Shown: positions 1-8,812, counted from the first letter of the stretch. The stretch is 64,000 nucleotides of DNA from Shewanella sp. MR-4 (GCF_000014685.1 NC_008321.1:4642288-4706287), one strand, 5' to 3'. The notes: generated from the sequence alone by a model not told the origin. Made by a program: numbers and translations.

Positions 1-2
1 AA

Positions 3-539
3 AAGTGGACATTTAACAAAAACATCAAGTGTAGCATTTTAGATATTTTAGATCTAAGCAAACAATATCTTCCAGCAGAAAGTAAGCACGCAACATTAAT
101 GCATGGAGATTTTTGCTTTAGCAATATTTTGTATGATTTCAGAGCTGACAAGATAAAAGTCATAGACCCAAGAGGAATTACACATCAAGGACAAATCAGC
201 ATTTATGGTGATATTTTATATGATATAGCTAAGCTAAGTCACTCCGTATTAGGAATGTATGATTGGATTATTGCTGGTTACCATCAAACAAGTGTTGACT
301 ACGCTAAAAGAGAATTATCAATAACCTTACCAAACGATAACAAAATCGACAAAATAAAGTCGTCGTTTTTAAATAAGGTTTGCAAACATTACAATCTAAC
401 ACCGTTAAATATATATGCCATGCAAATTCAACTTTTCATATCCATGCTAACATTACACTCTGATGATAAATATAGGCAATCAGGGCTATTTGCTAATGCT
501 TTCAGAATTTACAGTATTATGAAGGAGCTTATAAAATGA
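3..539 (+). CDS. C-terminal part of a phosphotransferase (choline/aminoglycoside-kinase fold), 5' end outside window
   Basis: The reading frame is open from the left edge, so the gene starts before the window. The sequence shows a catalytic loop HGDFCFSNIL (family HGDxxxxN) and a metal-binding VIDPRG a little later, the arrangement of the aminoglycoside phosphotransferase/choline kinase fold. The stop overlaps the start of the next gene by four bases (ATGA), so the two are translationally coupled. In surface-polysaccharide clusters such a kinase usually phosphorylates a small alcohol or sugar that the adjacent nucleotidyltransferase activates; that role is inferred. Composition is strongly AT-rich compared with DNA after 2.2 kb. 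The substrate cannot be read from the sequence, and the missing N-terminus may carry another domain. Confidence 0.75.
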   Translation, partial: KWTFNKNIKCSILDILDLSKQYLPAESKHATLMHGDFCFSNILYDFRADKIKVIDPRGITHQGQISIYGDILYDIAKLSHSVLGMYDWIIAGYHQTSVDYAKRELSITLPNDNKIDKIKSSFLNKVCKHYNLTPLNIYAMQIQLFISMLTLHSDDKYRQSGLFANAFRIYSIMKELIK

Positions 540-1264
540 TTGTAATCCCAATGGCAGGACTAAGTAGTCGATTTTTTAAAGAAGGATATGAGCAACCAAA
601 ATATATGTTACTAGCCCATGGATTATCGCTGTTTGAGCACTCAGTTAAAAGCTTTGAAAAATATTTCAAAAGCGAAGAGTTTATTTTTATAGTTCGAGAT
701 AGCTATGAGACTCCTAATTTTGTAAGAAAAAAATCAGAGATCCTAGGCATAAAAAACTTCAAAATAATAGTTCTTCATGAAAATACAAAGGGACAGGCTG
801 AGACAGTTTTTCTCGGCTTAAAAGAGATTAACAAAACAGAAGAACCAATCACTATTTTCAATATAGACACATTTAGACCAGGATTTATATACCCGGAATT
901 AGAAGCGCTCGGAGATGGCTACTTAGAAGTATTTCAGGGCGAAGGAGATAACTGGTCATTTGTGAGAGCAATTTCCAATGAAACAACGTTGATTGACTTA
1001 ACTACTGAGAAAAAACCTATATCCAAATTATGCTGCACTGGGTTGTATTATTTTAAAAGCAGTAAAGATTACATAGATGCATATAATAATTACATACGTC
1101 TCCCTATAGAAGAATGGGAAAAGGGAGAACTATATGTAGCACCGCTGTATAACTATCTCATAAGAAAAAATAAAAAAATACATTATAATTTAATATCTAG
1201 AGAGGATGTCATATTTTGCGGAGTCCCTTCGGAATATAAAGACTTTCTATCAATAAATGATTAA
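536..1264 (+). CDS. NTP-transferase family nucleotidyltransferase (sugar- or alcohol-phosphate activating)
   Basis: The 242-residue protein begins with MIVIPMAGLSSRF followed by a PKYM segment, the variant of the GxGxRxxxxxPK nucleotide-binding signature found in glucose-1-phosphate thymidylyltransferase and phosphocholine cytidylyltransferase relatives. A KGQAETV segment and an NIDTF segment fit the base-recognition and metal-binding positions of this Rossmann-like fold. It overlaps the upstream kinase by four bases, which suggests consecutive steps: phosphorylation, then activation to an NDP derivative for transfer to a glycan. The product could be an NDP-sugar or a CDP-alcohol; the sequence alone does not decide. 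AT-rich and probably part of a horizontally exchanged O-antigen or capsule cluster. A strong terminator follows. Confidence 0.75.
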   Translation: MIVIPMAGLSSRFFKEGYEQPKYMLLAHGLSLFEHSVKSFEKYFKSEEFIFIVRDSYETPNFVRKKSEILGIKNFKIIVLHENTKGQAETVFLGLKEINKTEEPITIFNIDTFRPGFIYPELEALGDGYLEVFQGEGDNWSFVRAISNETTLIDLTTEKKPISKLCCTGLYYFKSSKDYIDAYNNYIRLPIEEWEKGELYVAPLYNYLIRKNKKIHYNLISREDVIFCGVPSEYKDFLSIND

Positions 1265-1274
1265 AAATCTTAGT

Positions 1275-1312
1275 CTACAATGCATAAAACATGCATTGTA
1301 GGTTTAATTTAT
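1275..1312 (+). terminator. Rho-independent terminator after the nucleotidyltransferase gene
   Basis: An 11-bp perfect stem (1275-1285 with 1291-1301, loop AAAAC) is followed by a T-rich run. It lies between convergent genes and probably serves the plus-strand gene, possibly both. Confidence 0.8.
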
Positions 1313-2199
1313 TTTTTTAACTTATTCCAAAAATCTCTTAGTCCAGACTTTTTCAAAATAAATTTATTTATAAAATATAGATTATATACTAATCTCCCAA
1401 ATATATTTCCATTGATAAAGTATGCCTGATCTCTATAAGGTCGTTTAAATCTACGAGGAATATCTAAGCCTAGCTTTTTAAATGACAAAAAATTAAAATC
1501 TTCTTGAATTCTTGACTTTGCCAACAAACACTCCTCAAGACTAACATTTCGCTCAGAATTTATTTCAATATTTGAAAAATAGTTCTTATAAAAACGTCGC
1601 CCCAACATTTGTTCGACAGTCCTATAGTCATCATAATGAAGATAATTTTTGTCTGTATCGCCAAAAAGCTCACCTTTCCAATACTTTATAACATCTTCAG
1701 AATATCCTATAAATATAAAGTCACTTAAGTGATAATCAACATAACTCCTTCCACCAAATTTAAAGTACTCTGTGCGACTGTATATATCCAATATGGTCAA
1801 ACGTCCTTTAAATCTACTGGCTTTAACCAATAAAGAAGGGAGAATATCTATCAAGTTATTATTGATAAATTTAAAATCAGATCTAACTTTACAACAATAA
1901 ATAGATTCGACTAACTCCAATCCGGCTACAACGCCATGTATTTGTCTATTCACATTCTCAAATTTTGGAATTGAGTTGATACATCCGGCCTGATTAGGGC
2001 CTACGTCATCAGGACAAACTATAAGATCTATCAAAGATAATACTTCAAGAGGGATCACGACGTTATCTGACCTTGAATATATTATTTTGGAATCAGGAAA
2101 ATATTTTCGTAAAGTTCTAAAGCATTCATCAGAAGAAATATGATTTCTATCTGTATGCGGAAAGTAAGGTCCTTGCACAACAAAAGTCAGTTCTTTCAT
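1309..2199 (-). CDS. WavE-family lipopolysaccharide synthesis protein
   Basis: The 296-residue protein starts KELTFVVQGPYFP and contains the YSRSDNVVIP and VCPDDVGPN segments and the conserved NRQIHGVVAGLE and VRSDFKF stretch of the WavE family, first linked to core LPS synthesis in Vibrio cholerae. Members are probable glycosyltransferases, but no reaction has been firmly assigned as far as I know. It lies 45 bp downstream of the CDP-glycerol-type transferase gene in the same direction and may be the last gene of that unit. Its composition is AT-rich like the two genes to its left and unlike the gene it follows, so it probably came with the variable polysaccharide segment. The ribosome binding site is weak. 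Confidence 0.8.
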   Translation of the reverse strand: MKELTFVVQGPYFPHTDRNHISSDECFRTLRKYFPDSKIIYSRSDNVVIPLEVLSLIDLIVCPDDVGPNQAGCINSIPKFENVNRQIHGVVAGLELVESIYCCKVRSDFKFINNNLIDILPSLLVKASRFKGRLTILDIYSRTEYFKFGGRSYVDYHLSDFIFIGYSEDVIKYWKGELFGDTDKNYLHYDDYRTVEQMLGRRFYKNYFSNIEINSERNVSLEECLLAKSRIQEDFNFLSFKKLGLDIPRRFKRPYRDQAYFINGNIFGRLVYNLYFINKFILKKSGLRDFWNKLKK

Positions 2200-2244
2200 T
2201 TTTATCTCAAAATAAATTTAAACTAATCATAAATCAAAATTTTA

Positions 2245-3318
2245 TCAAAACCTCCAATAGCCTAACTTGCGGCGCATTTTAAAGTGTCGCAGTAGGTTCA
2301 ATGGCTTAGGTTTAAGCCAAGCGGTTCCCTTATCGATCAAGGCATCGGTCGCCGCGAGTACACGCTGGCTAGACTGACCATCTCCCGTGGGGTGAATTTG
2401 ATTGCAATAATCATGGATATGCGCCATCAAATCATCGGGGCGGCTGAGCGCTCTAGTGAGTGCAGGTTCAATCTCTTCGACTCGGTTAATATCGATTAAA
2501 TGCGCCTTCGGTGACTGATTTTTAAAGGTCACCACTGGCTTACGCTGCATTAAAAACATCAATAAAATCGAGGATGTATCGCAGAGCATCACATCTCCCG
2601 CCTGCAGAAGCGGGATCACGTTGTCGGTTTCCACAAACTGCAGATTCTCATTTTCGAGAGTCTTGTATTGCTCAACAATACTTGGCTTCATCTTAGGATG
2701 GAATTGTACCAGCCAGCGCCACTGGCTCTTTTGCGACAGGGCTTTAATCTGCTCGAATACCTCAGGCGCACAGGTCAGACTGGGGGAGAATGTCGAGCAA
2801 AACAGCACTACGGGCCGTGGATCATCGGACTTTATGTAAGGATTATCTTTATTTTCAATAAATAAAGGATCGAGCGCTGGCCAACCCGTTTCAGCCACGG
2901 TAAAGGTGCCGATTTTTTTCTCTAGCTCAAGGAACGGCAGCGTCGTCGCCGGCCCTTGGGTGCAATACAAGTCAAAGCAATCGCGGATTTCGAAGTGATC
3001 TTCTCGCCCCTTATGATTCATTTTGCCCGCATTAAAACCGTGGAACACCCCCACTTTTACTCCAGGGATAAAGCTTGGCACTACGTTACCCGGCACGAAC
3101 ACGGCATCGGGTTTCCATGCCTTAACGGCATCGATATCGGGTAAGCGTTTTTCATCCGCTTTAAGGAATTTGGGGTCGACTTCACGGCCTTCGAGGAACC
3201 AACACGCCTCATCGCCACGCGCCAGAATCACTTGCTGCAGCGGCCTTAGCATCGCATAGGAATAGTTCTGTGCTATGTAGAACAAATAACGTCTTTTATT
3301 TGATTTACGCGCTTCCAC
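2245..3318 (-). CDS. CDP-glycerol:glycerophosphotransferase-like transferase (LPS/capsule locus)
   Basis: This 357-residue protein has the GT-B-like organisation of the CDP-glycerol:poly(glycerophosphate) glycerophosphotransferase superfamily: an N-terminal domain with FVPGN and the GVFHGFNAGK segment, and a C-terminal domain with LVQFHPKM and the DVMLCDTSSILLMFL loop typical of the family. The start codon is GTG, chosen because a GAGGAG ribosome binding site lies six bases upstream. It follows the GT4 gene by only 19 bp in the same direction, so both belong to one LPS-core unit. The acceptor and donor cannot be predicted; related proteins transfer glycerol phosphate, ribitol phosphate or sugars. 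Confidence 0.7.
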   Translation of the reverse strand: MEARKSNKRRYLFYIAQNYSYAMLRPLQQVILARGDEACWFLEGREVDPKFLKADEKRLPDIDAVKAWKPDAVFVPGNVVPSFIPGVKVGVFHGFNAGKMNHKGREDHFEIRDCFDLYCTQGPATTLPFLELEKKIGTFTVAETGWPALDPLFIENKDNPYIKSDDPRPVVLFCSTFSPSLTCAPEVFEQIKALSQKSQWRWLVQFHPKMKPSIVEQYKTLENENLQFVETDNVIPLLQAGDVMLCDTSSILLMFLMQRKPVVTFKNQSPKAHLIDINRVEEIEPALTRALSRPDDLMAHIHDYCNQIHPTGDGQSSQRVLAATDALIDKGTAWLKPKPLNLLRHFKMRRKLGYWRF

Positions 3319-3337
3319 CGCTTTCTCCTCGGGTAAA

Positions 3338-4423
3338 TTATTTCGCTAGCGCGAGATATTGTTCGGCAATCGCAGTCGCATCCACCTTAGCTAAAATCTC
3401 CACATTGTCGAGGGATGGCGGCTGGGCGACCACGGCGTCAATCATCTTGGCCAAGGCCGCAGGATTACGACGGGGCACAAGATAGGGGGCCAAATTTCCG
3501 GTCAAAATCTCATTCGGCCCATGTGGGCAATCGGTACTGACCACTGGCGTGCCGCAGGCTAAGGATTCGATTAATACCGTCGGCAATCCTTCGAAATCGG
3601 AACTCAGCACCAGTGCTTTCGCACGTTTGATCCAAGGAAAAGGATTACTCTGGAATCCAGGAATGATTAAGCGCTTCTCGATGCCGTATTTCTTCGCCGC
3701 TTTAATCGCCTTCTTGTGGTTATGGCATAACAGCACCACGGGTAACTGATTTTGGGTCTGCTTAAGGGCCTCAAACAGCACATCGTGGCGCTTCTGCTTA
3801 GCAAAACGCCCCACGTGGATCAGATAGTCACCCTGAGGGATTTGCGGATTATCTTGCTGTGACTGAGCAACAATCTCATTAAATTCAAATGGATTGTAGA
3901 TAGTTCGCATGGATGCTGGCTGCAAGCGTCCCTTAGCTTGAATCTCTTTGGCGATGCCGTTGGAAACAGTGATCAAATGCTGGCCATTGAGCGCTTTTTT
4001 CGCCCGCAGTTTCTTATAGTAGGCGAAGGGGCCTAACTTAAACTGACGACTCAACTCTTCTTCAACCGATGAATGCACAATCACATAGAGTGGTGTCACC
4101 CCAGTTTTGGTCATCATCAAATTGGTTTTATCAAGATTAGATAAAAACAGATCGAACTTACCGACTCGGGACTCAATCTCGGCAATCTTTGCCCGTAACT
4201 TATCGACCGATGCCCCTAGGCGCCCGAAGTGGTCATAATCTTTATCTTTGTCGGCAAAGCATTGATGAACAGGTAAATTTTCAGGGGTTTCGTAATAACG
4301 ATTATCTTCCATGACCAAAAAATGCGGCTCATGCCCTAGGCTAATAAACTGCTTTGCCAAGGTAATCATGACCTTCTCGGCTCCACCACCCGCTAAACTG
4401 TCGATGGCTATGGCTATCCGCAT
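3338..4423 (-). CDS. GT4-family glycosyltransferase (LPS core)
   Basis: The 361-residue protein begins RIAIAIDSLAGGGAEKVMITLA, the standard nucleotide-sugar-independent N-terminal motif of GT4 enzymes, and ends with the donor-binding SDFEGLPTVLIESLACGTPVV region that carries the two conserved glutamates spaced by seven residues. HVGRFAKQKR is the phosphate-contacting loop. It is a retaining GT-B glycosyltransferase acting on the cytoplasmic face of the inner membrane. A ggag ribosome binding site precedes the ATG. It sits between the heptosyltransferase and CDP-glycerol-type genes, all minus strand and closely spaced, so a role in outer LPS core is inferred. Donor and acceptor sugars are unknown. 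Confidence 0.85.
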   Translation of the reverse strand: MRIAIAIDSLAGGGAEKVMITLAKQFISLGHEPHFLVMEDNRYYETPENLPVHQCFADKDKDYDHFGRLGASVDKLRAKIAEIESRVGKFDLFLSNLDKTNLMMTKTGVTPLYVIVHSSVEEELSRQFKLGPFAYYKKLRAKKALNGQHLITVSNGIAKEIQAKGRLQPASMRTIYNPFEFNEIVAQSQQDNPQIPQGDYLIHVGRFAKQKRHDVLFEALKQTQNQLPVVLLCHNHKKAIKAAKKYGIEKRLIIPGFQSNPFPWIKRAKALVLSSDFEGLPTVLIESLACGTPVVSTDCPHGPNEILTGNLAPYLVPRRNPAALAKMIDAVVAQPPSLDNVEILAKVDATAIAEQYLALAK

Positions 4424-4475
4424 GATTTTTCTCCTAAACGATAATCTAAAACTCAGGGTGACAGGCTAACAGTGG

Positions 4476-5498
4476 TTAACTGTGTGTCTGCTGAATAACC
4501 TGATCAAATTTCTCAATCACGGCTTCGACACTAATTAGCGCCATAAGGTGCTCACCCTTAGCACGGGTGCCCCATTTCACCTCACCGCTTTGCTGTGAGG
4601 CGATGGCCTCTTGGTAGGCACTCACCACATATTGCTGCGATAAATAAGGCCCGGTGCGGCCTGGGTTGGAATGGGCATATAAACCTATGACAGGCGTCCC
4701 TTGCGTGACCGCCATGTGTGCAGGGCCAGTATCGGGCGCTAGCACTAGGCTGGCGCGTTTCAGCAGAGCCAGCAATTGAGTCAAACTGGTTTTACCGACT
4801 AAGTTATCGAGTTTCGCAAAACATGCATTGGCAATATCGTCGGCCAATGTCTTTTCAAGTGCTGTAGGGCCACCGCAGAGAATGACTCGGTAACCCTTAT
4901 TCACCGCATGTTGCGCTACTGCCGCATAACGCTCGGGCAGCCAATTACGCTCGGCTTTACTGGCGGCCGCGCAAATAACCAATACCTTCTCGCCATCGGC
5001 AATCTGGCGCTGGGCAAATTCAGTATCCGCCTGAGGGACTGGAATATTCCAACTCGGGGTGATATCGCTAACGCCAATCGCCTTGGCGAATCCCATAAAG
5101 CCGTCCAGCACATGGGGCTTTGCTAAAGGTTCGACCCTATGATTGGTGACCAGCCATTGACCTTCTTTGGCGCGGGCACGGTCGAATCCGACCCGAATCT
5201 TTGCCGAAATCGCGAGGGAGGCCAAGGTAGCACGCAGCGCCACTTGCATATGCAGCAAAACATCGAAGCGACGGCCTTTCAGCGCCTTATACAGATTAAA
5301 GTAACTGCGCCAGCCCTGGGATTTATCGAAAATCACAAACTCAATACCAGACAAGTGCTTTAATAGTTGGTATTCGAGCTTGCCTATCACCCAAGTGATT
5401 TTGAGCTGGGGATATTGGCGTTGAATCGCCTGCACCATAGCCACGGCATGACAGACGTCACCGATAGCCGATAGCCTAAGCAGGCAGAGAGAATTCAT
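4476..5498 (-). CDS. GT9 heptosyltransferase-family protein
   Basis: The protein starts NSLCLLRLSAIGDVCHAVAMVQAI, the hallmark GT9 N-terminus in which the Asp after AIG is thought to be catalytic. The C-terminal half has the APDTGPAHMAVTQGTPVIGLYAHSNPGRTGPY heptose-nucleotide binding region. I placed the start at 5498 because the extra 17 upstream residues available in frame do not resemble the family, which begins a few residues before the LLRLSAIGD motif. The enzyme should transfer L,D-heptose or a related sugar to the Kdo-lipid A core. It begins the minus-strand core unit, and kdkA is divergent from it with about 110 bp between. Confidence 0.85.
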   Translation of the reverse strand: MNSLCLLRLSAIGDVCHAVAMVQAIQRQYPQLKITWVIGKLEYQLLKHLSGIEFVIFDKSQGWRSYFNLYKALKGRRFDVLLHMQVALRATLASLAISAKIRVGFDRARAKEGQWLVTNHRVEPLAKPHVLDGFMGFAKAIGVSDITPSWNIPVPQADTEFAQRQIADGEKVLVICAAASKAERNWLPERYAAVAQHAVNKGYRVILCGGPTALEKTLADDIANACFAKLDNLVGKTSLTQLLALLKRASLVLAPDTGPAHMAVTQGTPVIGLYAHSNPGRTGPYLSQQYVVSAYQEAIASQQSGEVKWGTRAKGEHLMALISVEAVIEKFDQVIQQTHS

Positions 5499-5607
5499 GG
5501 TGTTGGGATTTAGACTCAAGCGAATAGCTCTTAAGGTTATTTGGCGCAAGCTAAGGATCTTAATGTAGAATGGCCGCAGGTGCCACGCTTAAGTCAACAA
5601 ATCTCCC

Positions 5608-6360
5608 ATGAACGCACAAATCAAAATCATAAATACCGCCGATGGCTATATGGCACTTTGCCAAGATACGCCTGAAGACATCACTCCAGCTTGGTTTTCG
5701 GTGGATTTCTGGCGTGAAAAAGCCGCGGTAGTGGGATCATCCAAGGGACGTTACACCACTTGGTTTGTGGCCTTTAGCGAGCGCCATTGGGTGTTGCGAC
5801 ATTACTGGCGCGGCGGCCTGATGGAGAAATTCAGTAAGGATGCCTACTTCTATACCGGACTTGAAAACACCCGCGCCATGGGCGAATTAAGGCTGCTCGA
5901 TCTGCTCTACCGTGAACAATTTGCGGTGCCTAAGCCTATTGCCGCCAATATTGTGCGCGATGGCTTGTTTTACCGTGCCGACATTATTATCGAGCGAGTC
6001 GATGGCGCCGAAGACTTGGTCGCCAAGTTAACCAAAGGCGCTATGACTCCAGAGCAGTGGCAAGCACTCGGCGCCACCATTGCCCAATTTCATCGCCGCG
6101 GCGTTTACCATGCCGACTTAAACGCGAAAAATATTTTGTGGCAACCACAGCAAGCGGATAGCGTACAAGAACGTTTCTATCTGATTGATTTTGACCGGGG
6201 TGAGATCAAAACGCCCCATGCCCAATGGCATAAGGCGAACCTTGATAGGTTGCTACGCTCCTTCAATAAAGAACAAGGAAAACAGCCTACACTCGCCTTC
6301 ACGCCCGCCGACTGGACGGCTCTGCTCGCGGGCTATCACTCAGTTATTCCCCAAGCCTAG
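5608..6360 (+). CDS. kdkA: 3-deoxy-D-manno-octulosonic acid (Kdo) kinase
   Basis: The 250-residue protein has the KdkA pattern: WVLRHYWRGGLMEKFSKDAYFY near residues 70-90, the catalytic VYHADLNAKNILW (HxDxNxxN) and a YLIDFDRGE metal site. KdkA phosphorylates the 4-position of the single Kdo residue on lipid A at the inner membrane, standing in for the second Kdo found in enteric bacteria. This matches species with a monofunctional WaaA. It is divergent from the heptosyltransferase gene and convergent with waaA, with 14 bp between the stops. Length is normal for the family. Confidence 0.9.
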   Translation: MNAQIKIINTADGYMALCQDTPEDITPAWFSVDFWREKAAVVGSSKGRYTTWFVAFSERHWVLRHYWRGGLMEKFSKDAYFYTGLENTRAMGELRLLDLLYREQFAVPKPIAANIVRDGLFYRADIIIERVDGAEDLVAKLTKGAMTPEQWQALGATIAQFHRRGVYHADLNAKNILWQPQQADSVQERFYLIDFDRGEIKTPHAQWHKANLDRLLRSFNKEQGKQPTLAFTPADWTALLAGYHSVIPQA

Positions 6361-6374
6361 AGACCTGAATAGCG

Positions 6375-7649
6375 TTAGGCAGTTTGGCGCGAGAGTAAGG
6401 ATTCGGCTAGAGCAAACTGACGCTGCAAGGCACCACGATTAGCCTCTACCACGGCAAGACCTGCCTCTGCGGCTTGTTGGCGTAACGCAGGTTGCTCAAA
6501 ATACTGAATTAAATTCTCACCCAACTCTTGGCCTGAACTCACAATCCGCAGGCCGCCAGCATCTGCCAACATTTGGGTAATTTGGGCAAAATCCCAATGA
6601 TTCGGCCCCACCATCACAGGTACGCCCATGGCCACGGGCTCTAAGGGATTATGGCCACCATTTTCAATTAACGTCCCACCCACAAAGGCTTGATCGGCAG
6701 CGCCATAGAAGGTTAACAATTCACCCATGGTATCCCCCACCAGCACCTGCGTCGTGGCAGTAATCGCTTGAGCCTCACTGCGGCGCATAAATTCAAAATC
6801 TTGGCTGGCGACTACATCGGCCACCGCCGCAAACTGCTCAGGATGACGTGGCGCAATCACCAATAACGCCTCTGACCACTTGGCAAGCAACTGCTTATGG
6901 GCGCTCAGCACGGCATCAAACTCACCGGGGTGAACACTCCCAGCCACCCACACGGGCGCCGTTTCTTTCCCCCAAGTCTGCCTTAGCTCTCGCGCTAGGG
7001 TTAATCGTTCAGGGGTGATAGTTAAATCAAACTTCAAACTGCCGCAAACTGTGACTCTATCAGCAGGCACCCCAAGGTCGATAAATCGCTGCGCCTCGGC
7101 TTGCGTCTGCACCGCGATGACATCTAGACGTTGCAACATGGGGCGACTCAACTGTGGACGCTTGGCATACTGCGCCGCCGATTTAGCCGACAACCTAGCA
7201 TTAGCGAGCATCAAGCGCACACCGCGCTTAGCCGCCAGCGCCACGAGATTCGGCCACAGCTCAGTCTCCATAATGATGCACCATTTAGGGGATAACTGGC
7301 GCAGAAAGCGGTTCACACACCAAGGCAAATCGAAGGGTAAGTAGCAATGCTGCACTTGATCACCAAAGGCTTTACGCACCTCAGCAGAACCCGTCGGGCT
7401 TGAGGTTGTGACCGTAATCTTAAGCTGTGGATGAACCTGTTGGATCTGGCGGATTAACGGAATCGCCGCCAGTGTTTCGCCCATGGAAACCGAGTGGATC
7501 AGTAAATCCGTTGGTGCCAGTCGTGTTAATCCGAAACGTTCGCCCCAGCGGCCACGGTAATCAGGGCTTTTAATGGCACGGAACGCCAAATAGACAATGA
7601 GCAGAGGGGATAATAGATAAAGCAGCACACTGTAAAAAAATCGATTCAT
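6375..7649 (-). CDS. waaA: 3-deoxy-D-manno-octulosonic acid transferase
   Basis: WaaA (KdtA) adds Kdo from CMP-Kdo to the lipid IVA precursor. The 424-residue protein has an N-terminal membrane anchor (FYSVLLYLLSPLLIVYLAF), the GERFG segment, the LLIHSVSMGET motif containing the conserved glutamate proposed as general base, and a GGHNPLEPVAMGVPV CMP-Kdo binding region. The start was moved to the ATG at 7649 because that gives the NRFFYSVLLYLL beginning seen in the family; the in-frame extension to 7721 runs into an intergenic palindrome. Its partner kdkA lies convergently downstream, which suggests addition of a single phosphorylated Kdo. Confidence 0.9.
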   Translation of the reverse strand: MNRFFYSVLLYLLSPLLIVYLAFRAIKSPDYRGRWGERFGLTRLAPTDLLIHSVSMGETLAAIPLIRQIQQVHPQLKITVTTSSPTGSAEVRKAFGDQVQHCYLPFDLPWCVNRFLRQLSPKWCIIMETELWPNLVALAAKRGVRLMLANARLSAKSAAQYAKRPQLSRPMLQRLDVIAVQTQAEAQRFIDLGVPADRVTVCGSLKFDLTITPERLTLARELRQTWGKETAPVWVAGSVHPGEFDAVLSAHKQLLAKWSEALLVIAPRHPEQFAAVADVVASQDFEFMRRSEAQAITATTQVLVGDTMGELLTFYGAADQAFVGGTLIENGGHNPLEPVAMGVPVMVGPNHWDFAQITQMLADAGGLRIVSSGQELGENLIQYFEQPALRQQAAEAGLAVVEANRGALQRQFALAESLLSRQTA

Positions 7650-7701
7650 AAAAATCGTGCTTATGAGTTTTTGCCTGATGAATAGCGGCAATGTTAGCAT
7701 A

Positions 7702-7759
7702 ATATCCCCAAGCGACCTCAAGATACGAGTTTCAGCATCTTGAGATTGTTTGGGGATAT
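7702..7759. repeat. 58-bp nested intergenic palindrome
   Basis: Outer arms ATATCCCCAA (7702-7711) and TTGGGGATAT (7750-7759) enclose inner arms CTCAAGAT (7717-7724) and ATCTTGAG (7737-7744), with equal 5-base gaps between arms on each side and a 12-base loop. It has no T-tract. It resembles intergenic palindromic elements I recall from Shewanella and Vibrio genomes (CCAAGCGACCTCAAGAT type), but no second copy was noticed in this window. Confidence 0.7.
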
Positions 7760-7894
7760 CAATCGTATTGAATTTTTGTTCATTGGGATGAATCCATACG
7801 ATTTTAAATTAGGGATAATTTACCAGCAGTGTAGCGGTCGTTGGTTAGCCTTCTTTAATCAATTTGTAGCGTTCACTAGCCACTTGGAAAATAT

Positions 7895-8542
7895 ATGAAA
7901 ACCCGCGACAAAATCATCTATGCCAGCCTTGAGCTATTCAATGAGCACGGCGAACGAAATATCACCACCAATCATATTGCCGCTCACCTGAATATGAGTC
8001 CCGGGAATCTTTATTATCACTTCCGTAATAAGGAAGACATTATCCGCTCGATCTTCAGTCTCTACGAGGCGCACCTAGAATCGGGATTCCAACCCTATGA
8101 AGGCGAGCAAGTCAATGTTGAGCAATTGATCGGCTATTTCGACGCGATGTTTTATACCCTGTGGCAATTCCGTTTTATGTACGCCAATCTTGCCGATATT
8201 CTCGCCCGCGATGAAGAATTAAAAAGCCGTTATCTGCAGGCGCAGCAGCAAGTATTAACGCGTTCGAGCCACGTGCTGGATAAACTCAAGCAGGATGGTT
8301 TTTTAAATATCGACAATGACAAAATCACCCAACTTGCCGACACCATTAAGATGATTGTGAGTTTTTGGATTGGTTATCAACTCACCCAATCCAGCACTTC
8401 AACCATCACTAAAGGCATTCTGTACGAAGGTGTACTGCGGGTATTGATGATTTTTAAGGCCTACGCCACCCCAACATCTCAAGCGACCTTCAGCCGTTTA
8501 GAGCAACACTATCACGAGCTAGCGACCCAAGATTCACTCTAA
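7895..8542 (+). CDS. TetR-family transcriptional regulator
   Basis: The 215-residue protein has a TetR N-terminal DNA-binding domain over the first 50 residues: TRDKIIYASLELFNEHGERNITTNHIAAHLNMSPGNLYYHFRNKEDI, with the helix-turn-helix at ITTNHIAAHLNMSPGNLYYHF. The rest is an all-helical ligand domain without recognisable specificity. It stands alone on the plus strand between waaA (divergent) and kbl (same strand, 270 bp downstream), so it may control itself, waaA or neither. The regulon and ligand are unknown. A large stem-loop follows it. Confidence 0.85.
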   Translation: MKTRDKIIYASLELFNEHGERNITTNHIAAHLNMSPGNLYYHFRNKEDIIRSIFSLYEAHLESGFQPYEGEQVNVEQLIGYFDAMFYTLWQFRFMYANLADILARDEELKSRYLQAQQQVLTRSSHVLDKLKQDGFLNIDNDKITQLADTIKMIVSFWIGYQLTQSSTSTITKGILYEGVLRVLMIFKAYATPTSQATFSRLEQHYHELATQDSL

Positions 8543-8556
8543 TCGCCCCAAGCCAT

Positions 8557-8599
8557 CGCATTTAGCACTAAACTCTAAGCGTTATGGGTGCTAAATGCG
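8557..8599 (+). repeat. 12-bp stem-loop downstream of the TetR gene
   Basis: Perfect arms CGCATTTAGCAC (8557-8568) and GTGCTAAATGCG (8588-8599) with a 19-base loop. There is no T-run, so it is not a standard intrinsic terminator. The rest of the 8543-8812 spacer presumably holds the kbl promoter, which I could not pinpoint. Confidence 0.6.
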
Positions 8600-8812
8600 G
8601 GCTCAATTTTCGCACAGGGCTGTAATACAACATACTAAACTCATCACCATCAAGCATGTTGCACATTAGTTTTTATAATGTAACACCCCCTTTAGCCCTA
8701 AACTAATTTATCTAGCTAACCTGCATGAAAAAAAGGCTGTAGGCCGATAGGGTTTAGCGTTAGAATGCCGCAACTCCCAGAATCAGAATAAAGTTAACTA
8801 AGGAGATATCAG

